Assembly: GCA_016987375.1 (NCBI GenBank)
Contig: PJRA01000412.1
Location: forward strand, 391,693-444,579
Direction of reading: 5' to 3'
DNA from: Brachionus koreanus
Lineage: Eukaryota; Rotifera; Eurotatoria; Ploima; Brachionidae
Length of the DNA stretch: 52,887 nucleotides
Shown here one piece after another: positions 27,306 through 39,057 of the stretch. Position 1 is the stretch's first letter. Each line of letters starts with the position of its first letter. The position numbers and the translations under genes were made by a program. The notes beneath the pieces are model-generated. The model saw only the letters and a list, made by a program, of their open reading frames with translations. It was not told the origin of the DNA and did no database searches.

Positions 27306-27941
27306 TGACTAAAGACTATAAAGCATAAGAGCTTTTTTTTGAAGATTAACTAACTATTGCATTATTTATTGATAAATTTATAAAGATTAAAAAAAAGGAG
27401 AAGAAAAGTAAAGGATAGAAACTAAAGGCGTACAAGATAGTTTTAAATTGTACTATAAAATGAAAAATTTATTTAAAGATTAAGTTGAAATGATTTTAAA
27501 AAAAACTTAAATCCTTTATATTTTTTTGGGTTAATGAAAATTTGCATAAAAGTAGATTCAAATTATCATATCCAAACTTTAAATTGAAAATTTTTACAAT
27601 GCAGGAATTAATGGTTCAAATTATTCAGCAGAACTAATTTAAAAAAAAACGCTAGAACTAAAATAAAAATTTTTTTAAAAATTTATTTATATTTAATTTT
27701 TAAATAGATGAGATCGATTTAAAAGGCAATTAATCAATTATTTGGTAGAAATTACAAAATGAAAAAAAATAAAAAATTTATAGCACAAACAGCAAATATA
27801 AATATACTGCACAATTATCTTTTATAGTAAAAATATAAAATTAGCAAATTCATTTTTTTAATCTCACGCTGAAAAAAAATACTAAAAATGTTAAACGGAG
27901 CTGAATAAGCACCCTTTGACTAATTATCAATTGTCTTTAGA
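27306..27941. other. Intergenic, no gene seen
   Basis: AT-rich stretch between the mariner remnants and the stop codon of the minus-strand membrane protein gene. It should carry that gene's 3'UTR. No element recognised. Confidence 0.5.
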
Positions 27942-29992
27942 TTATTTTCGTTGATTAAATAGCTCAATATTGGATAAATGCATAGTAGCTTGCGAAGTTG
28001 TTTTATCAAATGAATTCTTAAACAATATACAATCATTAGAATGCAAAAATTCACTTAATTTATCTTTTTGACAAGATGCTATATTAACACAATCACATTC
28101 AGGACTTTTCACATAGCTAGATGTTTTTTCACTGTCAACAATTTTTTTTTCCTTTATTCGAATCGAATTTGGCTTTTGATAGGGCAGTCCACCTAGACTG
28201 GATGGAGGTGGTAAATAAATTTTATGACTTGTTAAATTCAATTTTTGTCCGTTCATTATCATATTATTGTACTTTTTTCTAACTTCTTTTTCAGCCGTAA
28301 AAGGAAGAGTATTGTTAAAATTAAGCAAATTTCTTTTTTTTCCATTTCCTCTCACCGATCTATTTAACGATTCGTATTCTATAGGAATTACTGTTTCATC
28401 CAAAAAATTCAGGCTTTTTTCAATAGAAGAATGCTCGCACTTCATTTGATTATTCAATGTATGTCTATATCGCTTCTTATCCAAATTTTGACGTTCATGA
28501 CTATTCTTGGAATACATTTCTTGTGAGCGAACTGCTTTTTTTTTCTTCTGCTCCAAAGATAAAGGTCTTTTTTTCACGGGATTTTTCAGTTCTGGCTGCT
28601 GATAAAATTGAATGTCATTTACATTAACAAAACGCTGTGTGAATTGCCCTGTTTGCGATGGTTTTACAATAATGTCGTAGTCGCTTAGCGGATAAAACTT
28701 GTATCCATAAAAATTCGGTCTATTATTTAAATTAGATTCTTCGTTGGATTCAACCGATTTTTTATCAAAAGACTGATCTGGACTTGTTTCCAAAACATTA
28801 AAGCCAATATCGCTTGGATAGGATAAATTTCTAGATCTTATGGAAACATTCTGGTGCTCGGGTGGACTCGAGACTTCTGGCTTTGGCATGATGTCTTCAA
28901 CTGGATACTTTGGATTTAGATCCAAATTGTTGTAACTCTTCAAGACTTTTCCGCTCATAATGTCGTGTTTAAGTGGCCTGATCATTTTTTGCAAAAAATT
29001 GTTGCGTCTAGTTCGATTAACGTGATAAGCTAGGACAATTGCAATGCATGGTAAATCAATTGTCACTCTGACCACTAAAAAGATCAATGTATAAAATCCT
29101 TCGGTGGTTTCAAGCCAATTCTTTGATTCAAAACTAATAAAAGATTAAAAATAAGCCTTAAACGCTTACAAATGAGTTTTCTGCCAGCACAATATTCAAA
29201 CCAATTTCAGGGAGAATGAACACACCTATAGAAATTATCCAAAATAGGATTAAGTTGAGATTTTCCTAGAAAAAATTGAAATAAAAATAATTTTCTGTAC
29301 CATTTTTTTTTAAATTTACTTTCTGAATGGCAACAATTAGCAAAAATGACATCAAAGTCATTAGCAGGTAGCCCGCTAATAGAAGATAGAGAGGAAAAAA
29401 TTTCGGAGCTTAAATAAAAAAATTACTATCCAAATAAATTAAATTTATTGACAAAATTACAGTTATAAGTCATTAGCTGAACAATGGATAGCAAAGAAGT
29501 TCCACCGTAAGCAAACTTAATTTTAAAGTGTTAATTGAGAAAACATTTTTAAAACCAATTTACCAGAGAGTATATAGAGGCAGCATAGGCAAAGCACAAA
29601 AGCGGGTATCCAAGAACAGTTTTTTTTTTAGGTACATCTACTGATTGAAAGCTTTCAAACATTGGCTTTTTGGACTGGCCGTCTGTGCTGTTTGAATTAG
29701 TTTGATTAAGCAAAGACGGAAATTCGGTCTTGTCTAATTTATTTTCAAAATCATCGTCTCTATTTTGAATAGAATTCAGTTCGATCTCGCTGTTCAAAAT
29801 TTTCATGTCGGAAAAGTTTTCATCATTATTCAAATTATATGAACCAGATCTTGGCAAAATTTTTTTTACACTATGTTTTAATAAGTCTCTGTTCATGTGT
29901 TCTTTTTCTAAATTTAAATTACCCATTTGATTCAAACATTTAATTGTTTTTTGACGAGACCAAAAAGCCTTAAATGAAAAAATAAATTTCAT
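27942..29992 (-). CDS. Four-helix membrane protein with long basic cytoplasmic-type tail, family not recognised
   Basis: Five exons on the minus strand: 29992-29564, 29515-29461, 29408-29320, 29265-29170, 29120-27942. They give up to 615 residues with all phases closing and introns of 48-54 bases. Four hydrophobic segments follow each other: TVLGYPLLCFAYAASIYSLF (exon 1/2), FFPLYLLLAGYLLMTLMSFL (exon 3), LILFWIISIGVFILPEIGLN (exon 4) and FYTLIFLVVRVTIDLPCIAI (exon 5). They are followed by HVNRTRR and about 350 residues rich in Lys, Arg, Asn and Ser without a recognised domain. The N-terminal ~120 residues are polar. The start is uncertain: the first in-frame ATG is at 29992, but TTTCATTTAAG ending at 29969 looks like a 3' splice site. 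The true start may then be the ATG at 29926 or an upstream exon. The hydrophobic layout recalls small tetraspan families, but I cannot name one. Confidence 0.7.
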
Positions 29993-31845
29993 AAAAGAGA
30001 AAAAAAATTTTTTATGATTATTTTTATTTAAAAATAAGAATAAAATGAATTAGATTTAATTTAAAACTAACTTGATCATGCTAGTTTAGAATGTTAGTAG
30101 AAGTGTGATCTAAACTAAAACATTAAGGATTTATTGTTGGAAAATTTTGAATTTGAAGCAATCTTAAAAAAACATTTTATCTAAATATCGATTAGTTTGA
30201 ATAAATTTTTTATGCTTTTTTTTTATTTTCTCAAACAAAAAAACTAGCAATTTAAAATTGAAAATGAAAAGAGGAACAAAAACAATCATATTTTTTGCTA
30301 TAAAACAAAAAATTGTAATTTTCGCTTGTCATTCACATTCTTTTAAATATAATTCAACTTTCACTGATATGAAGCATTATAATTATTTTCATATTATTTT
30401 TTTTATTTATATATTGAAATTATACACTTAAATATATCGAGTCTCATTTTTGGCCCCATTGCCTGCTTCTAAAAGCTCAATTGCATTTGAAAGCGTAATG
30501 TAAACAAAATATAAAAAATAAGTGTTCAAATACTGTTGTGTGACTTTTTTCTTTAAAGGCAAATAAACAAAATTTTTAGAATTTATCTTAGATATTTTAT
30601 TAACTAAGATAAATTTTATGCAAAGGAAATTTAAATCTAATTCATCCAAACACTGTTCATTTTGATTAATAAAACTAATAAATATAATAAAATTTATTGT
30701 CTAATTCAAGTTGACTTTGAATTTTCTCTTTTTTTCCTCTCAAACAATATGAAGTTTTGAAATTTTAATTATATATTGTCTTAATTAAATAAATAATTAA
30801 GGAAATTAATTAATGAACTTTTGGAACAAATATTGCTTGATATTTGATTATTTTCTTTTTATATAACTTCTCCAGATAATAATTTTCCCCAATATTTTAT
30901 CTAAATAATCAAAAATTTCAATGATTCGAGCAAATACACAAAAATTCATGAAAAAATTCATGAATTCATCCAACCTTAGAGACCTATTTTCAGATTAATT
31001 GATATATTACTATTTGAAAAAAAAATTCAAACAATAAACCAAAATAAATCATTTGGAAAAAAAAAAATTTAAAATTAATTTACGTGAAATTAAAATTCTA
31101 AGTTTAAAGAGAAAATTTTAAGCGCCATTTTATATTTTTTTTTTACCATTTTATACTTTAAAAGACAATTACAAATCGTTTATCTCTGTTAAATCACTAT
31201 TAATTTGTGTGATATATTTTATTGCTTTTGAAGTTTTGAGATAATAATATAAATATCTTCAATCAACGATACGATAAAGACATAATTATTGCGGAAAATT
31301 AATATAATTCTTTTTTCTTGGTTTTATCTTTTATTTAAAATTCAATACATTAATCATAGTAATAAAGATACAATTGAAAATTGTGTTTATTTCCCAAAGC
31401 TAAAATGAATAAAATTTTCTGCTTATGTCATTTGCAAATAAATTTGCAACAAAAAACTATTTATTTTTTCTTATATCTGATTTTCATACAATAAATATTA
31501 TATTTATTATTTTAGATAAATAAGAAGATTCAAAAATTTGACTAAAATCTAAAAAAAAAACAAAATCAGAATAAGCTTAACAAAAAAAAATACTAAACTT
31601 TTCTTAGAGTCAAGATTTTTTTAAAATATAATAAAAAATAAAATTCATAATTCAATTTTATTTGTCTTATTTTTAATAGCTCTATAGATCACATGGTTAT
31701 TTTGTTTTAAATTAAATTTAAGTTGAAATTTTAAATTGAATGCATTTATTCATACTCTGGAGAATTTATCGGAAATTTTTTACTAAATATTTAATCGAAA
31801 AGAACCAATTCTCATTTTAATTTAACATCAAACTTTAGTGACAGT
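29993..31845. other. Intergenic between divergent genes, no gene seen
   Basis: This 1.85 kb lies between the start of the minus-strand membrane protein and the start of plus-strand TRAPPC3, so both promoters should be in it. The frame at 30428-30649 (minus, 73 codons) could be an upstream exon of the membrane protein, but I see no supporting homology. No other feature. Confidence 0.5.
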
Positions 31846-32406
31846 ATGAGCAAGCAGAGCGGCAAATACAATGTCACTGATCCACGAAAAATATCTTATG
31901 AATTATTCACACTTACTTATGGATCGTTTGTCATGCAATTGATTAAAGACTATGAAGATGTAGAAGAGGTAAACAAACAATTGGACACAATCGGTTACAA
32001 CATGGGTGTTCGTATGATTGAAGATTTTCTAGCCAGAAATGCTCATATCGGTAGATGCTCTGATTTTCGAGAGACAGCCGAAGTTCTTTCCAAGCAAGCT
32101 TTTAAAATGTTTCTAGGAATTCAGCCTCAAGTAACTAACTGGAACAATTCTTTTGATGAGTTTTCATTAATAATCGATCCAAATCCTTTAACTGAATTTG
32201 TCGAGTTTCCGGATAATGGAAAATTCGAAAATTTACGCTATTCACAAGTCATTTGTGGTGCTATTAGAGGAGCTCTTGAAATGGTTCAGTTAAAAGTTGA
32301 GTGCAGTCTTAAAACAGACCAGTACAAAGGAGATAGCACTTATACAGAAATTAGGGTTAAATTTGTTGAAATAATTGAAGATGCAATTCCCGTCGGAGAA
32401 GATTAA
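31846..32406 (+). CDS. TRAPPC3: TRAPP complex subunit 3 (BET3), intronless
   Basis: A single exon gives 186 residues; human TRAPPC3 has 180. Conserved blocks include ISYELFTLTYGSFV, DYEDVEEVNKQLD, GVRMIEDFLARN, GRCSDFRETAEVLSKQAFKM, DEFSLIIDPNPL and GAIRGALEMVQ. Cys71 in GRCSDF corresponds to the cysteine that is acylated in the hydrophobic channel of mammalian BET3. The protein is a core subunit of TRAPP, the guanine exchange factor and tether acting on Rab1-type GTPases in ER-to-Golgi transport. The ATG at 31846 fits the family start. An AG after a T-rich stretch (31837-31838) lies 7 bases before it, again a possible 5'UTR or spliced-leader acceptor. The stop is 56 bases from the stop of the convergent PWP2 gene, and an AATAAA signal is at 32434-32439. 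Confidence 0.96.
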   Translation: MSKQSGKYNVTDPRKISYELFTLTYGSFVMQLIKDYEDVEEVNKQLDTIGYNMGVRMIEDFLARNAHIGRCSDFRETAEVLSKQAFKMFLGIQPQVTNWNNSFDEFSLIIDPNPLTEFVEFPDNGKFENLRYSQVICGAIRGALEMVQLKVECSLKTDQYKGDSTYTEIRVKFVEIIEDAIPVGED

Positions 32407-32433
32407 GTCAGATTTTTAAGATATTTTAATTAA

Positions 32434-32447
32434 AATAAAATTTTATT
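32434..32447. terminator. Facing polyadenylation signals of TRAPPC3 (+) and PWP2 (-)
   Basis: AATAAA on the plus strand at 32434-32439 lies 28 bases after the TRAPPC3 stop. TTTATT at 32442-32447 is AATAAA on the minus strand, 16 bases after the PWP2 stop. A second minus-strand AATAAA overlaps the PWP2 stop at 32458-32463. With usual cleavage 10-30 bases downstream, each 3'UTR would reach the end of the opposite coding region. Confidence 0.6.
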
Positions 32448-32462
32448 CTTCTATTATTTTAT

Positions 32463-35400
32463 TTAATTAATTAATTTTTTATTTTTAGTCGTTTTAAGAG
32501 AATCTAAATTGTCTTCTTTATCTGATTCGGATTGCATTTCTTCATCTTGATCGCTGTTATAACCATTTTGGCTTCCATTTTCAAGTTTTCTTTTGTTCTT
32601 TAATTTATTTAACGACAGCACATAATCGATTGAATACATATTGGAATCACATCTTGAAATAAAATTTTAATTTAATTAAAATTAGCCAATTTAAATAGTA
32701 GATCAATTTATAATAATTTGTTTTTTTAATAATAATTATCAAATATAACTTCAAAAATTATTAGAGAGTTTTTCTTTAATGTCACACTCAATTTTTTCTT
32801 AAAAAAAATGAATAAATCTAAGAGAACTTAAAAATTTTAAGTAAAAAAAAGTCTAACTAAAAACAAAACGCATATTTTTTTACTAACTTTTAAAGTCAAA
32901 ATATTATATTGCAGTAATTTTAAATCATTAAAAACTTTGAAATTTTGGTACGGTAATTAACTTAATTATTTAGAATTTTTTTTTGCTAATAGTTTTAAAA
33001 ATAAATGAATAAATTTGTTCTAATTTATTTTTTACTTGTAAAAAGAGCTGGTTTTATATCATAACTTATTGAAAAAAAAAAACAAAATAAAACTTTTAAA
33101 GAGAATAAATAGAGCTATATTGGAACATATTACTTTCAAACATATTCAACTTCTTTAATTAAAAATCCACTAATTTGGCAATGTTCATTTTGAATCAAAA
33201 TTCTAAAACGAAAATTTCAAATACAGCTCTGTAAATCTTTTTTTGATACAAAGTTAGTATTTGTCTTTTTTCTGTATCAGAATTTAAGAATTGACACCCT
33301 TTTTAATCATTTTTTTAGAAGTTAGTTAACAAATGATAAAATTAAAAAAAATTTTTTTGATTATTTCTAAAATTTTTGGTCTGAATTTATGAACTGTAAT
33401 TTTTGAATTTTTTTTTATTAAAATGGCAATTTTTTGAAGGATTAACTGAGAAAACATCATGTATTGTAAATCATTTTGAAACCATCTTAAATAAAAGAGA
33501 TCAAATAAGGCTTAAATTAAGGAAAAAAATAAATTCTAATTTTTTTAAAAACATCATTTTTTGAAACAAGTTCCTTTTATAAAAGTGAAAATAATTTAAA
33601 ATTTTTAATTCTTATACCTAAAGCAAAAAATGTTATTCAATTACCTAAAGCATCAAAAGAAAGGTTCGAATACTATGAATTCTGCTCAATTAAATGAATG
33701 GTGTCAAATAAACAAAAATGTTCCATGCTTATTTGAAGAATAATAAATTTAAACACTTGATTGGAATAGCAGCAAGAAAGAAGAATGTAAAGATTCGTAA
33801 ATTTACAAACAACAAATTTACAAAAACACTAGTGAACAATATCCTAAATTAACCAAGAGATAAAGAAAATAGAACTAGCAAAAAATGAAATGAAAATCAT
33901 CCTAGAAGAAAAAGACAATATAGAAAATATGGCAGCCAAAGCAAGAGATAGGATAAAGCGTGAAAACAAGATTAATAAAGAAGAAAGCAAAGATGGAACG
34001 ATGGCGTCAATTAGGTATCTTTTTAGAGAATCGAGTGAGAAAAACAGAAAAATCCTAGAACTACTCCTCAAATCATATTAAAATAGATTTTATTTTACTA
34101 TATTTAATTTTTATTTTTATTTTACTTTTTTTTCTTTTTTTTAACATCATCTGAATAAAAATAATAATAATAATAATAATAAATAAGCTAAAACTGTTGA
34201 AATTGGAAAAAAAAAGAAACAGAGAAAGGCCTTAGAAATACAACCAAATGATAGATTAACTTCACAAAAAAGATTAGCTTCTCCTGTTGAAAGTGTAAAC
34301 AAAAGAAATAGAATAGCCGAGAATGTTGATGAAAAATTGTAAGTAGAAGATGAAAAAAGATAAAAAAGAAGAAAAGCAAACAAATTAAATCAACTTCACA
34401 GTCTGCAAGTCATTCAGCTACATAAGAAATTAAAAGAAAAAGAGATAGACATTAGAAAACTGCTATATAGTTATTTCATTTTATCTTCTTAATTTTACTC
34501 AAAAATTTCTTTTTGATTTGTTTTTAAATTTCTTTATTATTTTTTTTTACTCAAAATATATTTTTTTTAGTTTACTCAAATTATTACTTTATAAAATTAA
34601 AAAAAAAATTATTTATTTATTTCATTTAAAAAATAAATAAATATCAAAATAAAAATTGTTACCGTTTAAGTAATTTCGTAGCTCTTATTTAGTAATTTTA
34701 GAGACCAAAATTAATTAATAGATGAGTAAAAAGGCGTAATCATATATTCCATAATTAATTAATTATTGAGTCAAAAATAATTATGAGCTCGTTCCAGTAA
34801 TAGAAAATGAGCCAATTTAAATTATTCTCAATTTTCTGATAAATTTTCAATTTACTCTTTTTTGCTCAAAATTTTTAAATGCACTAATTTCATTGCAATT
34901 TTACAATCTTTTAACTTTTAAAATTTAAATTTAAAATACTGCAAATAACTGCAAATATGCAATGCAATTAAATTATTGGATTTAAAATTTTTAATCAAAA
35001 AGAGAAAATTGAAAAATAATCAAAAATTTTACTTTGCCCTCCTAATGCATATTTTAATAAATGAACAAAATGTAATTTAACTTACATTTTTCCTAAGTCT
35101 TCGGACTTTTTTGTCAAAGCTTTTTCCAAATTACACAAAATAGAAAGTCTTGTAGCAGCTCGCTGCTTAATTCTATTTCCATGCTTATACAAAACAGTTT
35201 GAGACCAAATCAAATAAAATTCCAAATGTGCTGATTTTTCAATTTGATTAGCAACAAATGCTAGTAGCTTGTCAACATACACATCAGATAATGAGTCAAC
35301 CACGATATCAATTGTCATATGAGGCGTTTTTTCTAAAACCTGAGTAATTAAAGCATCTTCATTGAGTCTTAATGCTTGCATCAATGCCAACGAATAGTCC

Positions 35401-38089
35401 TGATTATCTAAAGTGCTTTTAATTGTTCTGGGAGTGATGTCCATATCGAGATCGAACGGATCAAATATAAGGCTAGTATCTAAAGAGTAGGTTAGCATGC
35501 CTTCGGTAGTACATGCAGACCAAGAGCGTGCAGTTGGTGAGAAACGAACACATGAGACCTGAATTTCGGGCTTGAAAACCCTAGAACTATAATCTCCTTT
35601 TACCACTCCAGGAAGGCTTATTTTATTGTTATCGAGCTCGTTGTCAGGATTCTTCTCCACTAAGTCTAAATTACCCCACTCGGTCATTTTACGTCTATCA
35701 AGAAATTCCTTTTTATTTAAATGAGATTAAAAATTGAAAAAATGTTTAGTTCGAAATAAAAAATTTACATCAATTCCATCGAAGCTTTTATTTTGAGATA
35801 TTTCAAATCGACGCACAAGCATCTCTTCCTTTACATTATAAATACAAATGTATTTTGATTTACCACCAGCAATTATATATTCACCATCCATTGTGTAACA
35901 TAAAGATTTAAAAGATCTTATTAAAATAAAAAAAAAAATATAAAAAAAATTTTCTTAATTTTATTAAAATTTACTTTCCAAAATGCATTTTTTTAGCAGT
36001 TACTTTATCAGTATCTTTTCTGGAATATCCAAGATCATGTTTGCATTCAATTGTGTTTACAATTGCTTGCTGATCTACTTCATTTATGTTAATGGTGATA
36101 ATTTGAGCATCCAAAGTTGAAACAGCCACATGCTTTCCGTCTGGTTTGAAGCAAACAGTCAAAGCGTCTGAGCTTAGCATGTACATTTCTCGACTTCCTT
36201 TGCCCTCAAAAACGTCCCATGTGCGACAAGTTTTGTCCCATGAAGTGCTTGCCAATATTGGATGCACCGCTGGACTGAAAGCAATTCCACTCACAGGTCC
36301 CTCGTGCCCACACAGAGTTTGTAACAAATGACCAGTTTGCATTGACCATACAAATATTTCAAAGACATCAAATCCTCCAGCAGCTATTAACTCTCCACTA
36401 GAATCAATGGACAAACAAGAAAACTGAACTGGTTGAGGTGTAGTAAAAGTTCGAAAATTTCTATATCGATTTAAATCAAATGCTCGTACTGTTCCATCCA
36501 GAGAGGCCGAGCAAACCACTTGACCATTTGATTTGAATTGAATTCCAGTTATTGGTGCATTATGTTCATTAAATGTGACGAAGCACTGTCCATTTAGTGT
36601 GTTCCAAATTTTGACTTTTCCGTCTTCGCCACCAGACGCTATGTACATTCCAGATGGCGAATAAGCCAATTGGGACATGTTATTAAAATGACCCTGTTGT
36701 TTCAAAACATAAGTTTCTGACTGCCATTCCCAGACCAAAAGTTGACCCAAACCTTGACAAGCTAATGCAATCCAATCCCCAGTTTTATTGAATAGACAAG
36801 ATGTAACTGGATGTTGAGATATACTAGTTAAAATTTTGTTAGTCTATTTTTAAAATTCTATCAAAAGCTATTTATTTTTACTTTAAAGAATGAATAAGAT
36901 TAAAACTGGGTAGTTCGTGAAGTAAAAATGAGCCATTTGAAAATCCACTTACAAGGATTCGATTTCCTTTGTGAAAATCACAACTCAACAAAGCAACAGG
37001 AACATTAGCCTCAAGTGCGTCTCTGATTCCGAACCTTTTAAAAATTTAAAAATAATTTTTTTTTTTAATTCCTCTTTTTTTGTCTCAAATACTTGGATTT
37101 TTTTTTGAATTGAACTTTATTTTCTCCTTGATCTTCATCTTCCATTTTTTCATTAATACCATTTTTTTCAATTTCATCTTCTAATTCACTTGTTTTATTA
37201 GCAGACAGTTCATCCGAGTCGGGGCCGATTGCTTCTACTAAATCATGAGTTTTAGGTATTAAATTTTTTAGCTCAGTGTCGGACTCCCATACGTTGAGAC
37301 GGCCATTTTTGCCAATTGTGTAAGCATTTAGCGAGTCTTTTTCAAAAAAACAACCTATTATAGATTCACTGTGACCACCCAGAACGTAGCAATTCAAATT
37401 TTTGAATCCTTGCGTGGCGTAAATTCGTGAACTCATATCTTTAGATCCAACTATTAGCACTTTGGAATCACTGGTCCAATCTAGACAAATATTGTCATCA
37501 TAAGCACCATAGAATGTGCGTATCAACACAAAAGGGTTAAACTCTTTATTTTTTCCGGGCGCATGAAAGAGCAGCACTTTATTCTCTTTGCACACTGCAA
37601 ATTTTCTTGTAAAAATTCAATTCAAATTTTAATTTAAATTGATTGAAAAAATTTACTTTCCATCGGGACTAAATTTTACTGCATGGACTTTTCTTGCAAA
37701 ATTGAATCGATGAATTATTGATTTACTTCTGGTATTGCACAGTAAGCATTCACCTTCTTCATTTACCAATAATATTAGCCAACCATCAGGAGATATTTCT
37801 GTTACTGTGATGTTAAATTGACTTTCAATCGGCAGTGTTTCGGACTTGTTGCTGAAAATATAGAAAAATATTTATTTTCAATGAAAAAAAAGTGAATCTA
37901 ATACTTTTTTAAATCAAAAATTGTAATCCTATTTCCTACTGGACTTAGTATTGAATCATCATCAGGTGTAAAAGTCAAATTTCCTTTTGAATATACGGTT
38001 CCAAGTAAATTGGAAAACTTGAATATTTAAATTTCAATTAAGTATTTTAAAAATTTATTGAAAAACTTTACTCTAAAATTAAATTTCAT
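32463..38089 (-). CDS. PWP2: PWP2 / UTP1, WD40 protein of the small-subunit processome
   Basis: Nine minus-strand exons: 38089-38072, 38017-37905, 37851-37657, 37605-37093, 37034-36882, 36823-35975, 35916-35769, 35708-35086, 32652-32463. They total 933 residues (human 919) and all phases agree. The start MKFNFR joins FSNLLGTVYSKGNL across intron 1, exactly as in human PWP2. Further landmarks are PVGNRITIFDLKNNKS, FHAPGKNKEFNPF, LVWEWQSETYVLKQQGHF, GTVRAFDLNRYRNFRTFTTP, HEGPVSGIAFSP, KKMTEW-type block RRKMTEWGNLDL, and LFDPFDLDMDITP (here IFDPF). The C-terminal Utp12-type helical domain is in exon 8. The tail in exon 9 is acidic (SDQDEEMQSESDKEDN). PWP2 forms the UTP-B subcomplex with UTP12/13/18/6/21 in nucleolar pre-18S rRNA processing. 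Seven introns are 51-60 bases; intron 8 is 2433 bases and contains a LINE. The exon 4 donor (GTATTT at 37092) is the least certain junction. Confidence 0.95.
33808..34192 (+). mobile_element. 5'-truncated LINE, copy B, in PWP2 intron 8
   Basis: Near-identical to 8137-8525, starting at CAACAAATTTACAAAAACAC. Relative to copy A it has lost 15 bases (TCCTTGATAAATGAA) near 33886 and the small 3' hairpin, and it ends in a clean (AAT)n run (34160-34183). It preserves the same coding end LELLLKSY and the same TTTTATTTTACT 3'UTR. Orientation is opposite to the host gene. The high identity of the two copies suggests the youngest transposition events visible in the window. Confidence 0.75.
34193..34460 (+). 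pseudogene. Broken coding-like stretch, Lys/Glu-rich, origin unknown
   Basis: Directly after the LINE tail the plus strand reads as protein-like sequence with stops: TSQKRLASPVESVNKRNRIA, ENVDEKL, stop, VEDEKR, stop, then KRRKANKLNQLHSLQVIQLH and KKLKEKEIDIRKLL. The composition (many codons with G or C, coiled-coil-like Lys/Glu pattern) differs from the AT-rich surroundings. It may be an ORF1-type or transposase remnant into which the LINE inserted. I do not recognise the family. Confidence 0.4.
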
Positions 38090-38507
38090 TCCCAGATTTT
38101 TAATTTTTTTTTATTTTTTAAAAATAAATTATGAATAAAGATTTTAATTTTAAACTTTATTTTAAAGCATGTGCTCCAAGATGTATTACTTGAGTTGATT
38201 TAAGTTTATTTGTTGTAAAACTTACTTAACTATCAATATTGTTTCTATTGAAGTCTCAGGCTAAAATAAAATAAAACAAATTCAATTTCTTTACTAAAAA
38301 CCCAAATACGCCAAGTTTAATTTATTTGAATAAGGAGACTAAGATGGCATCTTTTATTTCATAAAATTTTGTATTCCTTTTAATACAGTTAAAAAATTAT
38401 ATTTAAAAATAGATTGAAAAATTTAGATAGATGGTTCCTTAAAAGGGCATTTCTGTCTTACATATTTCTCACAAATACATTTATAAGATACTTTTAGTTT
38501 AAAATGA
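38090..38507. other. Intergenic, PWP2 promoter side
   Basis: Short AT-rich stretch upstream of the PWP2 start. Unlike several other genes here, no 3' splice site precedes the PWP2 ATG closely. Nothing else is visible. Confidence 0.45.
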
Positions 38508-38911
38508 GAGTTGGGATCAGTACACACTAAACCGATTAAATTTTTTTGATCGCAACTGTATTCGTCAAATCCGGCCAACTAGTATGCGAGTGGCCATTTG
38601 ACCGGTCTCCTAAACGGTCTCATTTTCAGACCACAACCAACTATAAACGGGCGGCCATAAATACGGCCAACAAGTATGTGAGCTATATTTGTTAAATTGA
38701 AATATTTTTGATTGAAATTTTAAAAATATTTTTAAAAATAATCTTTTCTTAAAACAAAATGCCTTTAACTTCAGTTATTTTTTAATCAAAAAAGATTTTG
38801 GTTGGCCGTACTTTTAGGCGGCCAAAATTTAAGGCGGTTTGAGGGACCGGCCGTTTGACCGCAAAAAAGCGTCCGCGATTTGAACCGGTTCGTTTAGACC
38901 GCATCCAACAC
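38508..38911. mobile_element. MITE-like element with GTGTTGG ends (copy 1, degenerate left end)
   Basis: A GC-richer block full of GGCC, CCGGTC and GACCGC words in AT-rich DNA. The right end reads CGCATCCAACAC followed by TA. The proposed left end GAGTTGGGATCAGTAC has one mismatch to GTGTTGG, and both ends continue into an ACTAAAC / CTAAAC word in the inverted sense. It shares the terminal motif with 39948-40074 and 50121-50337. No coding capacity. The right end is better supported than the left. Confidence 0.45.
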
Positions 38912-39057
38912 TATTTAAAATGGTTGTATTAAAAAAATCTTAGCCGTGTTAAAAAATTTGTAAATCAGATAATTGGATTTGTATCTGTATAGTTAATTTT
39001 TTTTCCGTAAAACACTTAAATCAGCATTGCAAATGTATTTTTTGATTACCTGAGGGG

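Noticed and set aside
33661..33680. GGTTCGAATAC resembling a tRNA B box
   Set aside because: No matching A box or cloverleaf around it.
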